Assembly: GCA_944323045.1 (NCBI GenBank)
Contig: CALUQX010000006.1
Span: 30,314 to 94,313, forward strand
Reading direction: 5' to 3'
Source: Candidatus Gastranaerophilales bacterium
GTDB lineage: Bacteria; Cyanobacteriota; Vampirovibrionia; Gastranaerophilales; Gastranaerophilaceae
DNA: 64,000 nucleotides
Made by a program: the position numbers and the translations under genes. Positions 16,615-23,403 of the stretch are shown here, piece after piece. The notes beneath the pieces are model-generated. The model did not search any database, was not told the origin of the DNA, and saw only the letters and a list, made by a program, of their open reading frames with translations. Every line of letters starts with the position of its first letter. Position 1 is the stretch's first letter.

Positions 16615-17730
16615 CTATTTACTCAAACACACAGCGAAATATGTACTCCATCTTGAAGTTGTTGTTCCTCCAGATGGTCCATCATTAAAGAATCCTAGGA
16701 CTTTTGAGGCATTGGCATTTCGTTCTTCCTTAGTCCACATTGCAAATACTGGAGAGGCAGGTAGCCCCATTGAAAGTGCGATATCAGAATAATATTCATT
16801 ATTAGCGTTACTATAATTGTATTTATATACTAAAGAAGAAATTTGATATAATTGGCTTTGAGTTGGCATATTATTTACACCACCACATTGTTTTACTGCA
16901 CCTGCCCAATAGTCGGTATATGGTCTACCTGATTGGGCACAATGACTTTCTGGACAACAATCTTTTATACCAAGTTCATCTTTAATTCCTTCACATTCGG
17001 CAATAGAAGTAACAGGCACAGGTACGAAAGGAGTAGTATAACAAGTACCATTTGTGGTTTTTATTGCACAGTCTGACCCGTCTAAAGATTGAACATTTAA
17101 TGTACGTAAATCTTTTAATTGTGTATTTGGTTTTTTATATCCTGAAGTATCATACAGCATAGCCAAACAATCTGTTCCAATTCCTTCTTTTGAAGTAGTT
17201 ATTATGGTGTTATTATATGGATCTTGAGAACATTCCGGGTTGTAAGCTATAATACCGGAAACCCCATCAGCAAATTGGACACCTATAGTCTCAGTCCCCC
17301 AATCCTCTTTACCAAAATTTCTTGCTCTCTTTACTCCTTCCATTTCAATTTCTTCTTTATCTGCGCCCCAGTAAACCTTATCTTCAAAACAAGAAGTTAT
17401 ATCATCATTTTTACAAATTTTTGTTATTCGAATATGCTTCTTTAATTCATTAACAAAATCTTCGGTTGTCGAATAACCTGCAAGAGTTTGTTGGGTGTTC
17501 ATTACTTTTAACGCTTCACCAAGTTTTCTCTGGAACACCATGGAAGCTGTACTCCATGCGCGCTCCTGATAGTTTCTTACAATTGCAGGTATAGTCAATG
17601 CTGCAACAACACCGATTATCGCGAGGGTGATTAGTACCTCGGCGAGTGTGAACGCTGCTTTAGCGGGAACCTGATTGTTGGTGCTGGCTAGCCTGCACTC
17701 CGCAAGTGTGAATGCATTTAGTTTGTTCAT
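16615..17730 (-). CDS. Type IV pilin-like protein with lectin-like tail and doubled FTLAE
   Basis: 371 residues. The N-terminus contains FTLAE twice: an abortive NAFTLAEC near residues 5-12, then AAFTLAEVLITLAIIGVV with the full hydrophobic helix near residue 26 on. It looks like insertion or duplication of about 20 codons. The Cys-rich C-terminal part (DYWAGAVKQCGGVNNMPT, then FAVCLSK at the end) matches the tail of the pilins at 34.2, 39.3 and 49.9 kb and resembles DUF1566/Lcl-type C-type-lectin-like domains. Unlike those, its final 40 codons are AT-rich with no NNC bias. GGAGG lies 7 nt before the ATG. Divergent from the HTH gene at 17872. Confidence 0.85.
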   Translation of the reverse strand: MNKLNAFTLAECRLASTNNQVPAKAAFTLAEVLITLAIIGVVAALTIPAIVRNYQERAWSTASMVFQRKLGEALKVMNTQQTLAGYSTTEDFVNELKKHIRITKICKNDDITSCFEDKVYWGADKEEIEMEGVKRARNFGKEDWGTETIGVQFADGVSGIIAYNPECSQDPYNNTIITTSKEGIGTDCLAMLYDTSGYKKPNTQLKDLRTLNVQSLDGSDCAIKTTNGTCYTTPFVPVPVTSIAECEGIKDELGIKDCCPESHCAQSGRPYTDYWAGAVKQCGGVNNMPTQSQLYQISSLVYKYNYSNANNEYYSDIALSMGLPASPVFAMWTKEERNANASKVLGFFNDGPSGGTTTSRWSTYFAVCLSK

Positions 17731-17804
17731 AATAATTCCTCCATATTAAGTTTTACGACTAATAAAGTGATACATAAATCTCATTTTTGAGTAATATATC
17801 ATTA

Positions 17805-17833
17805 ATAGTAATGTATTATCAAAAAATTGTCAA
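17805..17833 (-). promoter_or_regulatory. Sigma70-type promoter of the 16615-17730 pilin gene
   Basis: On the minus strand TTGACA (17828-17833), a 17-bp spacer, and TACTAT (17805-17810), about 75 bp upstream of the pilin ATG, in the divergent region shared with the HTH gene. Confidence 0.65.
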
Positions 17834-17871
17834 TACGCTCAATAATTTGTAAAATAACTCAAGAGGTAAGT

Positions 17872-18090
17872 ATGACTGCAAGAGAATTTGTAAAAATATT
17901 ACTGGCAAAAGAGTGTATGACATTAAAAGAACTGGCACAAATTGCATCAGAAAAAGGTACTAAAAAGTTCTCACCCGACGGGCTTTCGCACAAGATGCGT
18001 TTAGGCACCTTGCGTTTTGATGACGCGGAATTCTTTGCCAAACTTCTCGGCTACGAAATCGTCCTCAAAAAAATCACAGAAGAAAATTGA
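17872..18090 (+). CDS. Small HTH protein (pilin cassette 2)
   Basis: 72 residues starting MTAREFVKILL, with an AGAGGT 5 nt upstream; a 15-codon upstream extension begins at a TTG and is rejected. MTLKELAQIASE followed by FSPDGLSHKMRLGTLRF looks like a helix-turn-helix of the DUF6471/phage-repressor type. It is divergent from the pilin gene 16615-17730 (141 bp apart), so it is the likely regulator of that gene. Confidence 0.75.
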   Translation: MTAREFVKILLAKECMTLKELAQIASEKGTKKFSPDGLSHKMRLGTLRFDDAEFFAKLLGYEIVLKKITEEN

Positions 18091-18107
18091 TTTTTATTTA
18101 ATTCGTA

Positions 18108-18136
18108 TATCGCTTAGATAGATACTGATAATATTT
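18108..18136 (+). repeat. Intergenic copy of the GATAGATACYGATAATATT repeat
   Basis: TAGATAGATACTGATAATAT lies between two genes, showing that the element in the neighbouring genes is not simply coding homology. Confidence 0.5.
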
Positions 18137-18205
18137 TATGATAAATATATATTATCATACTTTGTTTGTATTAAAATATATATTAAAGAGTATTTGAGGT
18201 ACGCA

Positions 18206-18343
18206 ATGTCAAAACAAATAATAGTTATACCTGATATAGGTCTTGCTGAAATATTTGATTATGAACCAACAGTGGATGAAGAACAATTGATAGCTAATGC
18301 AGAAATCCAAGCAGAAAAAGATGTTTTAGATAAAATTATCTAA
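18206..18343 (+). CDS. Small acidic protein, 45 residues
   Basis: An ORF beginning MSKQIIVIPDIGLAEIF, 45 codons, acidic and probably helical. GAGGT lies 5 nt before the ATG. The coding pattern looks genuine, but no family is recognised. Its last 18 bases overlap the 3' end of the converging methyltransferase gene. Confidence 0.45.
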   Translation: MSKQIIVIPDIGLAEIFDYEPTVDEEQLIANAEIQAEKDVLDKII

Positions 18344-19708
18344 TTTTTCAACCTTCTTCCACTGTTTTATGAATTTTGAGCTCGACATTCTTGTACTGTT
18401 TTCTACCTCACGATTATGAGCCGCGATAATCGCCTCATTTTGCCCTGTTAAATTTTCATCACGATAAAATATACCTGCTTTAGTTTTTAAAAGCCCTAAA
18501 TCGTATTCTGAAAGCTCATGTTTAATAAGCGATTTATTTTTCACAGCAATTGTGCCGGTAAATTTGCCCGCTGTTTCATTATAAATTTTACCAACATAAA
18601 ATCCTGCCTCGAGAAATGCGCTTCTGATATTCGCAGCGTTTGAATACGTCAAAATCATTCCGTCACCCTCAAGATGCGAATAAAGCAGTCTGAAAAAATC
18701 AACCGTCCAAAGACATGGACACTTAGCCGGCGTAAAGGCATCTAAAAATACAAAATTATATGTGTTATTATCATCCTTTAAAATTTTACGTGCATCATCA
18801 ATTTTTAGGTCGAAATTAAAATCAAGCATTTTCAGGGCATTCAGTGCCTTTTTATGACGCCTTGATATATACCGATAATATATATTATGTAAATAGGCGC
18901 CTAAATGCCTTAAAAGGGTATATTTACACCCCTGCCATCTGTAACTTTCGAAAAAACGCCTCATATAAGCTGAAAAATATCGGGAGTATTTTTTGCAGGT
19001 CAGCAAGGACAAAAATTCATCATCTTGCAAAATTTCAGGGTGATTTTCAAGGATTTTGTAGAGCAAAATTATGTTAACTTCATCTTTTATAGATATTTGG
19101 GGCAGATTTGCTGTTTTTGCCAATTTTATCATTTTTTCGATTTTCTCTTGATGAAAATTCATATCCTTGTTGTTAAACCGTTTTTTGCCAGTCACGAAAA
19201 ATGGTGATAGAAATGCAAGATTTTTATCAGTGTCAATTGCCTTTATAAAAATTTTAAATTTCTGGCTTGTTTGAAAATTGCGAAATTCTGTTGAAGATTT
19301 TTCATTATTCAAATCTTCAGATAATTTATTTCTCTTCGCAGACATGTCATGCTTTGAATTTTCGCATGATACGTTATCGGTACCTATCGTTTCGTTATAT
19401 TTAATATTATCAGTATCTATCGGCGCGATAGATGAATTTTCTATAATATTTTTCTCAGAATTTTTTGGTAAAATATTTTCTAAAAAATAATTTAAAAAAC
19501 TTTTTGTATTGTAACCGATTCCAAAACAGATATCAAGAATTTTTACATCACGATGCGTTGAAAAATATTCTTCCAAATCTGCGGGCAAAATAAATTTTTC
19601 ATATGCCTCAGTTAATGCGCCATAACTAGAGTGGTATATGTCATCAGCCTCCGGACTAAACAGCCCTACTGATCCGTCATTTGTAAAATATGGATATAGT
19701 TCGTACAT
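18326..19708 (-). CDS. MnmD/MnmC-like tRNA methyltransferase domain protein with large insert
   Basis: 460 residues with the DUF752/Methyltransf_30 fold of MnmC's methyltransferase half, which makes mnm5U34 in tRNA from nm5U34. Seen: NDGSVGLFSPEADDIYHSSY (family N-terminal motif), the SAM-binding ILDICFGIGYNTKSF near residue 60, VFLDAFTPAKCPCLW and ILTYSNAANIR near the C-terminus. Stand-alone MnmD proteins are about 230-310 residues; here residues about 85-290 form an Asn/Lys/Ser-rich insert containing repeat-derived DNA (18862-18884, 19371-19430). The insert may be a flexible or decaying region. Confidence 0.8.
   Translation of the reverse strand: MYELYPYFTNDGSVGLFSPEADDIYHSSYGALTEAYEKFILPADLEEYFSTHRDVKILDICFGIGYNTKSFLNYFLENILPKNSEKNIIENSSIAPIDTDNIKYNETIGTDNVSCENSKHDMSAKRNKLSEDLNNEKSSTEFRNFQTSQKFKIFIKAIDTDKNLAFLSPFFVTGKKRFNNKDMNFHQEKIEKMIKLAKTANLPQISIKDEVNIILLYKILENHPEILQDDEFLSLLTCKKYSRYFSAYMRRFFESYRWQGCKYTLLRHLGAYLHNIYYRYISRRHKKALNALKMLDFNFDLKIDDARKILKDDNNTYNFVFLDAFTPAKCPCLWTVDFFRLLYSHLEGDGMILTYSNAANIRSAFLEAGFYVGKIYNETAGKFTGTIAVKNKSLIKHELSEYDLGLLKTKAGIFYRDENLTGQNEAIIAAHNREVENSTRMSSSKFIKQWKKVEKLDNFI
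18862..18884 (-). repeat. Intragenic repeat copy (ATATACCGATAATATAT)
   Basis: A copy of the GATACCGATAATAT element inside the MnmD-like gene, encoding part of the YYRYISRRHKK stretch. Confidence 0.4.
19371..19430 (+). repeat. Two intragenic repeat copies in the MnmD-like gene
   Basis: Copies at 19371-19394 (TTATCGGTACCTATCG) and 19403-19430 (AATATTATCAGTATCTATCG), in plus-strand orientation. They encode the IDTDNIKYNETIGTDN part of the insert. Confidence 0.6.
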
Positions 19709-19780
19709 AATATTAATATTATATCATAAATTCTGATGTGTGGCAAATATTTTACATTTATAATATAATGCAATAATTGA

Positions 19781-19802
19781 GTCATTGCGAGCGAATGCGA
19801 AG
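19781..19802 (+). repeat. Left inverted repeat of the GIY-YIG unit
   Basis: A 22-bp arm (GTCATTGCGAGCGAATGCGA then AG) matching the complement of 20107-20128 at 21 of 22 positions. It sits 7 bp before the GIY-YIG start codon. Confidence 0.8.
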
Positions 19803-19809
19803 GTAAAAA

Positions 19810-20097
19810 ATGAGTGGATATGTCTATATTCTTTTTAATAAACGAAATGGAACTCTCTATGTAGGTGTTACCTCTAATTTACTTCAAAGAGTCTATCAGC
19901 ACAAGAGTAAAATGATCGGAGGATTTACTAAAAAATATAATATTGACAAATTAGGATATTATGAAATTTTTGATGATATAGAACAGGCAATAATACGAGA
20001 GAAGAAATTAAAAGGCGCCTCAAGACGGAAAAAATTAGATTTGATAGAAATAAATAATCCCGAATGGCTTGATTTGTATTATGAAATAATGGAATAA
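19810..20097 (+). CDS. GIY-YIG nuclease domain protein (UPF0213/URI-type)
   Basis: 95 residues, one stand-alone GIY-YIG domain: YVYILFNKRNGTLYVGVTSN contains the paired motif (here YIL...YVG), with Arg27 in NLLQRVYQHK and Glu63 in REKKLKG as the expected catalytic residues. It is framed closely by a 22-bp inverted repeat, with the left arm overlapping the expected ribosome-binding region. No strong Shine-Dalgarno is present other than GAAGGTAA. The compact repeat-gene-repeat unit suggests a mobile cassette (inference). Confidence 0.85.
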   Translation: MSGYVYILFNKRNGTLYVGVTSNLLQRVYQHKSKMIGGFTKKYNIDKLGYYEIFDDIEQAIIREKKLKGASRRKKLDLIEINNPEWLDLYYEIME

Positions 20098-20106
20098 GCT
20101 GGATTG

Positions 20107-20128
20107 CTTCGCGTTCGCTCGCAATGAC
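20107..20128 (-). repeat. Right inverted repeat of the GIY-YIG unit
   Basis: CTTCGCGTTCGCTCGCAATG plus AC, beginning 9 bp past the stop codon. A fragment of the same element recurs at about 38711-38734 without the gene. Confidence 0.8.
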
Positions 20129-20140
20129 GTGCGCGCAATC

Positions 20141-20177
20141 ATGTTTCATATTTTGTCAAGTGTTTGGCGAATATATT
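20141..20177 (+). repeat. Direct repeat, copy 1
   Basis: A 37-bp sequence starting ATGTTTCATATTTTGTCAAG, repeated at 20412-20449 with a single-base insertion. The two copies bracket about 235 bp containing the micro-ORF at 20269. Confidence 0.85.
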
Positions 20178-20219
20178 ATTTATTGTATAATAACAATGTA
20201 GGGCAAGCACACAGCTTCT

Positions 20220-20252
20220 CCGTCACACGCAATTTACGTAGAAATTGGACGG
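20220..20252 (+). promoter_or_regulatory. Structured leader of the micro-ORF
   Basis: CCGTC / GACGG (20220-20224, 20248-20252) and CAATTT / AAATTG (20230-20235, 20242-20247) form a two-step hairpin ending directly before the AAAGGAGG ribosome site. This is typical of translationally controlled small toxin mRNAs, but that role is inferred. Confidence 0.5.
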
Positions 20253-20268
20253 AAAGGAGGTTGTCACT

Positions 20269-20340
20269 ATGGTTGATAAAATAATAATGCTATTACTTGC
20301 ATTTTCACTAACAGTAATAGCACTAAAATTAAAACCGTAG
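20269..20340 (+). CDS. 23-residue membrane peptide, holin-like toxin candidate
   Basis: MVDKIIMLLLAFSLTVIALK plus three residues: one hydrophobic helix with basic ends. A very strong AAAGGAGG lies 8 nt upstream. Size, composition and the structured leader resemble the 'putative holin-like toxin' micro-proteins of type I toxin-antitoxin loci. No antisense RNA promoter was identified. The stop codon is supplied by a degenerate REP fragment (GTAGGGTGCG). It is bracketed by 37-bp direct repeats. Confidence 0.5.
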   Translation: MVDKIIMLLLAFSLTVIALKLKP

Positions 20341-20411
20341 GGTGCGTAGCAAGCCGTTAAGATAATTGGACAAAGTCTTAATGGCTTCGCCCTACATTTA
20401 TATTATTTACG

Positions 20412-20449
20412 ATGTTTCATATTTTGTCAAGTGTTTGGCGGAATATATT
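20412..20449 (+). repeat. Direct repeat, copy 2
   Basis: Second copy of the 20141 repeat, located just upstream of the thrB promoter. The duplication could be the scar of an insertion into the thrB upstream region. Confidence 0.85.
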
Positions 20450-20465
20450 TTATAAAATTTTTTTC

Positions 20466-20474
20466 TGTTATAAT
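20466..20474 (+). promoter_or_regulatory. Extended -10 promoter of thrB
   Basis: TGTTATAAT matches the extended -10 consensus TGnTATAAT, 26 bp before the thrB start. No good -35 is visible at the usual spacing. Confidence 0.55.
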
Positions 20475-20500
20475 ATATATGGAAAGTAAAGAGGAAAAAG

Positions 20501-21463
20501 ATGAAAGTAAGCGTGAAAGTGCCGGCAACATCGGCGAATTTAGGACCCGGATTTGATTGTATGGGGCTTGCGATACCTATATATAATACAATTACTATTG
20601 AAGAAACCGTTTTGCCGGGAACAGGGATTGAGATTAACGTATTGGCTGCGGAAAGTTCTGAGAATGAATTGTTGATGGAACATATTCCAATGGACGAAAA
20701 CAGTATTGTATACAAGGCTGTAGAACTTTTGTATAATTCTATCGGACAGACACCGAGTGAACTGAAAATAACTATACAATCTGAAATTCCTATAGCCAGA
20801 GGACTTGGCAGCAGCGCATCAGTAATCGTAGGGGGTCTTATTGCAGCTAACGAACTTCTTGGCAGACCCGCTGATGAAACGGCACTATTATCAATTGCGA
20901 CAGAAGTTGAAGGACATCCGGATAATGTAACTCCGGCGATTGTCGGCGGACTTGTTATCACATCTCAAGAAGATGACGGCAGTATTGTTTACAGAAAACT
21001 GGATTGGCCTGAAGAGTGGCATTTGACTGTTTGTGTGCCTGATTATGAACTCGCTACAGATATTTCGCGTTCTGTTCTGCCTAAGGAAGTGCCTATGGCT
21101 GACGCTGTTTTCAATGCAAAACGCATGGGGATGTTTGTCCATGCCGTTCACACAAAAGATATTGAACTTATGAAACTTGCTTTAAAAGACAGATTACATC
21201 AGCCTTATCGGACAAAACTTGTACCGGGGCTTGAAAAAATTGTTGCAAATTTAAAGCACGATGAAAATGTAATAGGTACTGTTTTGAGCGGTGCCGGACC
21301 TTCTATTTTAGTAGTTTCAAACGGTAAAGGACTGGATAAAATCAAGTCAATTGTGCGAGATACGTGGGCTGATTTGAATGTAAAAGCACAAATTTTTGAT
21401 ACAGTAATTGAAAAACAAGGCGCAACAATTGTCTCAAATGTGAACGGAGAACAGACGGACTAG
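20501..21463 (+). CDS. thrB: Homoserine kinase
   Basis: 320 residues of the GHMP kinase family; phosphorylates L-homoserine in threonine synthesis. Seen: VPATSANLGPGFDCMG at the N-terminus, the ATP-binding PIARGLGSSAS near residues 96-106, EGHPDNVTPAI near residue 137, and the C-terminal GTVLSGAGPSILVVS. The ATG has AAGAGGAAAAAG upstream. It is monocistronic and ends before a bidirectional terminator. thrA and thrC are not in the window. Confidence 0.97.
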   Translation: MKVSVKVPATSANLGPGFDCMGLAIPIYNTITIEETVLPGTGIEINVLAAESSENELLMEHIPMDENSIVYKAVELLYNSIGQTPSELKITIQSEIPIARGLGSSASVIVGGLIAANELLGRPADETALLSIATEVEGHPDNVTPAIVGGLVITSQEDDGSIVYRKLDWPEEWHLTVCVPDYELATDISRSVLPKEVPMADAVFNAKRMGMFVHAVHTKDIELMKLALKDRLHQPYRTKLVPGLEKIVANLKHDENVIGTVLSGAGPSILVVSNGKGLDKIKSIVRDTWADLNVKAQIFDTVIEKQGATIVSNVNGEQTD

Positions 21464-21494
21464 TACGCTTTTATATATTGGTCACAGTGAGCCT

Positions 21495-21519
21495 GTGCGT
21501 CGAAACAACGGCACCCTAC
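21495..21519 (+). repeat. Degenerate REP palindrome
   Basis: GTGCGTCGAAACAACGGCAC then CCTAC: a REP-like copy with one mismatch and one inserted base, between thrB and its terminator. Confidence 0.65.
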
Positions 21520-21570
21520 CGTTCTTAATCACTACGGCAACCCACTTTCTTTAATCACCTAATAATATAA

Positions 21571-21595
21571 AAAAGCTCCCGTTTGGGAGCCTTTT
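21571..21595. terminator. Bidirectional terminator between thrB and 21608 gene
   Basis: Stem GCTCCC / GGGAGC (21575-21580, 21585-21590) with a 4-nt loop. A run of six A on one side and CTTTT on the other allow use from either direction; it serves thrB (+) and the converging 21608-22180 gene (-). Confidence 0.85.
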
Positions 21596-21607
21596 ATGTT
21601 ATTTATA

Positions 21608-22180
21608 TTATCCTCCGCTGCCGTAGTTAGGTTTAAGATTTTCGGCGCCGCTCTTAATATTTTCTTTTGCACCATCTTTCCATTGTTTGTTGAGTTCAAG
21701 TTCTGCCTCAATGTTAGCTTTTTCAACTTCAAGATCAGATTCTAAATCCTTCAGCGGTTCTAATTGCATTTCTTTCATCAATTCTGCTTCTTGTTCTATG
21801 CTTGCAAGATATGTCTGTAAGCTTGACTGAGTTAGCATATTCTGCTGCTGAATAGTATTGTTGATACTTTGCTGCTGTGTAGCATTAAGTGATGATAAAG
21901 CAGAAGAAAATGCACCAGGATTATTCATAAGTGATGCTGCATCAACAGTGAACCCTGCACCTCTAAGTGCATTGGCCTGATTAGTAAATATACTTTGATT
22001 CATAGTCGCACGTGCCATATTCTGTTGCGTACGCATCCAGTTGTTAATATTTTTTTCAACAGCTTGAGACTGCTTCTGTGCGGTCCTCATTTGAGACATA
22101 ACAGAGGTGAGACGGCGTTGCAGTCTGTTCTGCTCACGCGTCAGTATTAAGTTTAAAAAATTACTGGTTAAAAAACCCAT
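21608..22180 (-). CDS. Uncharacterised coiled-coil protein ending NYGSGG
   Basis: 190 residues, Gln/Asn/Met-rich and almost wholly helical. MGFLTSNFLNLILTREQNRL at the N-terminus is followed by a long coiled coil and a Glu/Lys-rich segment near residues 130-175. No Cys, membrane span or signal peptide. Composition suggests a filament- or export-associated structural protein, comparable in style to the 3100-5106 protein. No family recognised. It has its own terminator and a 176-bp AT-rich upstream region. Confidence 0.55.
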   Translation of the reverse strand: MGFLTSNFLNLILTREQNRLQRRLTSVMSQMRTAQKQSQAVEKNINNWMRTQQNMARATMNQSIFTNQANALRGAGFTVDAASLMNNPGAFSSALSSLNATQQQSINNTIQQQNMLTQSSLQTYLASIEQEAELMKEMQLEPLKDLESDLEVEKANIEAELELNKQWKDGAKENIKSGAENLKPNYGSGG

Positions 22181-22356
22181 GTCTCGACCTCGTCTTTATA
22201 CTCTTAAATATATAAAGTATATACTCTTTATTAAATTGCCTAATATATAATATATGTTAACAATTTGTTACAATTGTGTTAACATATCAGATTAATTGCA
22301 TTTTGGAGATATTTAATCTAAAATATGTTGTGTAAAATTGTAAAGGAGCAAATGCA

Positions 22357-23403
22357 ATGATTAAGAATTATTTCACAAGTAAGTATATAATTTTCGCAGT
22401 ACTTGTTATTGCACTACTATTTATTATTCCCAAAATTTCCGGAATTCTAATGTTGTTTTTCGGGGCATATGTAATGGCATGTGCACTTGTTCCTTATATA
22501 AACAAGCTGGAAAAGCATATGAAACGAAAGTGGGCAGTTGCTATTGCTGTATTTGGTGGAATTGCAGCAGTTATTGCGGTATTTATCCCGATATTTTTTG
22601 TTGCATACAAAGAAATACGTACGTTCTTAACTTATTTCCCGCAAAAGTTACAATTTGTAACAAATTATTTAATGAATTTCCAATTCCACGGCAAAAGGCT
22701 TGCGGATTTGTTTGACCTCAGTTCTATTGTAGGCTCATCATCAACATCACAGTTTGCGCACGGCGTTTTCAGTCAGAGCTGGAATATAACGGTTGGGGTA
22801 TTTCAGTTTCTCGTTGTTGCAATTGCTTTAACAATGATTGTATATTACATTTTAATGGATAAAACTTACCTCAGGAACAAATTTCTGGAATTTTTCCCTT
22901 CTACACTACGGGAAAAAGCAAATCATATTTTGACATCAATAAGCAGTAAAGTCGGCGGATACGTGAGAGCACAGATACTTTCAATGATAGCTGTCGGTAT
23001 TATGACAAGTATTGTACTGATGGTTTTAGGTGTCGAATATTCTGTGTTATTGGGATTAATATCCGGTGTTCTTGACATTATTCCGCTTTTAGGACCTACA
23101 ATTGCGCTGGCTGTGATTTTACTAGTTGCATACCCGCTCGGTGCAGTAAAAATTATACTTGCTATCCTCGGGTTCTTTCTTGTTCAACAGTTATCAAATT
23201 ATGTTGTCAGACCGGTTTTATTCGGCAAATTTATGGCATTACATCCGTTGATGATATTTCTGGCGCTGTTTGTTGCTGAGCAGTTTTTAGGATTCTGGGG
23301 GGTAATCTTATCACCAGCTATTGCCGCAACAATTTGTGTGTTAATAGATGAACTGTACATAATGCCGATTAACAATAATAATGAAGTGACAGCCGATGAA
23401 TAA
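22357..23403 (+). CDS. AI-2E family transporter (PF01594)
   Basis: 348 residues with about eight membrane segments in the family's usual pattern. The conserved central region includes GVEYSVLLGLISGVLDIIPL plus LGPTIA near residues 225-250 and QQLSNYVVRPVLFGK near 276. Members export small molecules or act as cation/H+ antiporters (TqsA, YdiK types); substrate unknown. AAAGGAG lies 7 nt upstream of the ATG. Its last 8 bases overlap the next gene, so the two are translationally coupled. Confidence 0.92.
   Translation: MIKNYFTSKYIIFAVLVIALLFIIPKISGILMLFFGAYVMACALVPYINKLEKHMKRKWAVAIAVFGGIAAVIAVFIPIFFVAYKEIRTFLTYFPQKLQFVTNYLMNFQFHGKRLADLFDLSSIVGSSSTSQFAHGVFSQSWNITVGVFQFLVVAIALTMIVYYILMDKTYLRNKFLEFFPSTLREKANHILTSISSKVGGYVRAQILSMIAVGIMTSIVLMVLGVEYSVLLGLISGVLDIIPLLGPTIALAVILLVAYPLGAVKIILAILGFFLVQQLSNYVVRPVLFGKFMALHPLMIFLALFVAEQFLGFWGVILSPAIAATICVLIDELYIMPINNNNEVTADE

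Noticed and set aside
16547..16792. 81-codon plus-strand frame after the RAYT gene
   Set aside because: It covers a REP palindrome and the antisense of the pilin gene; no ribosome site.
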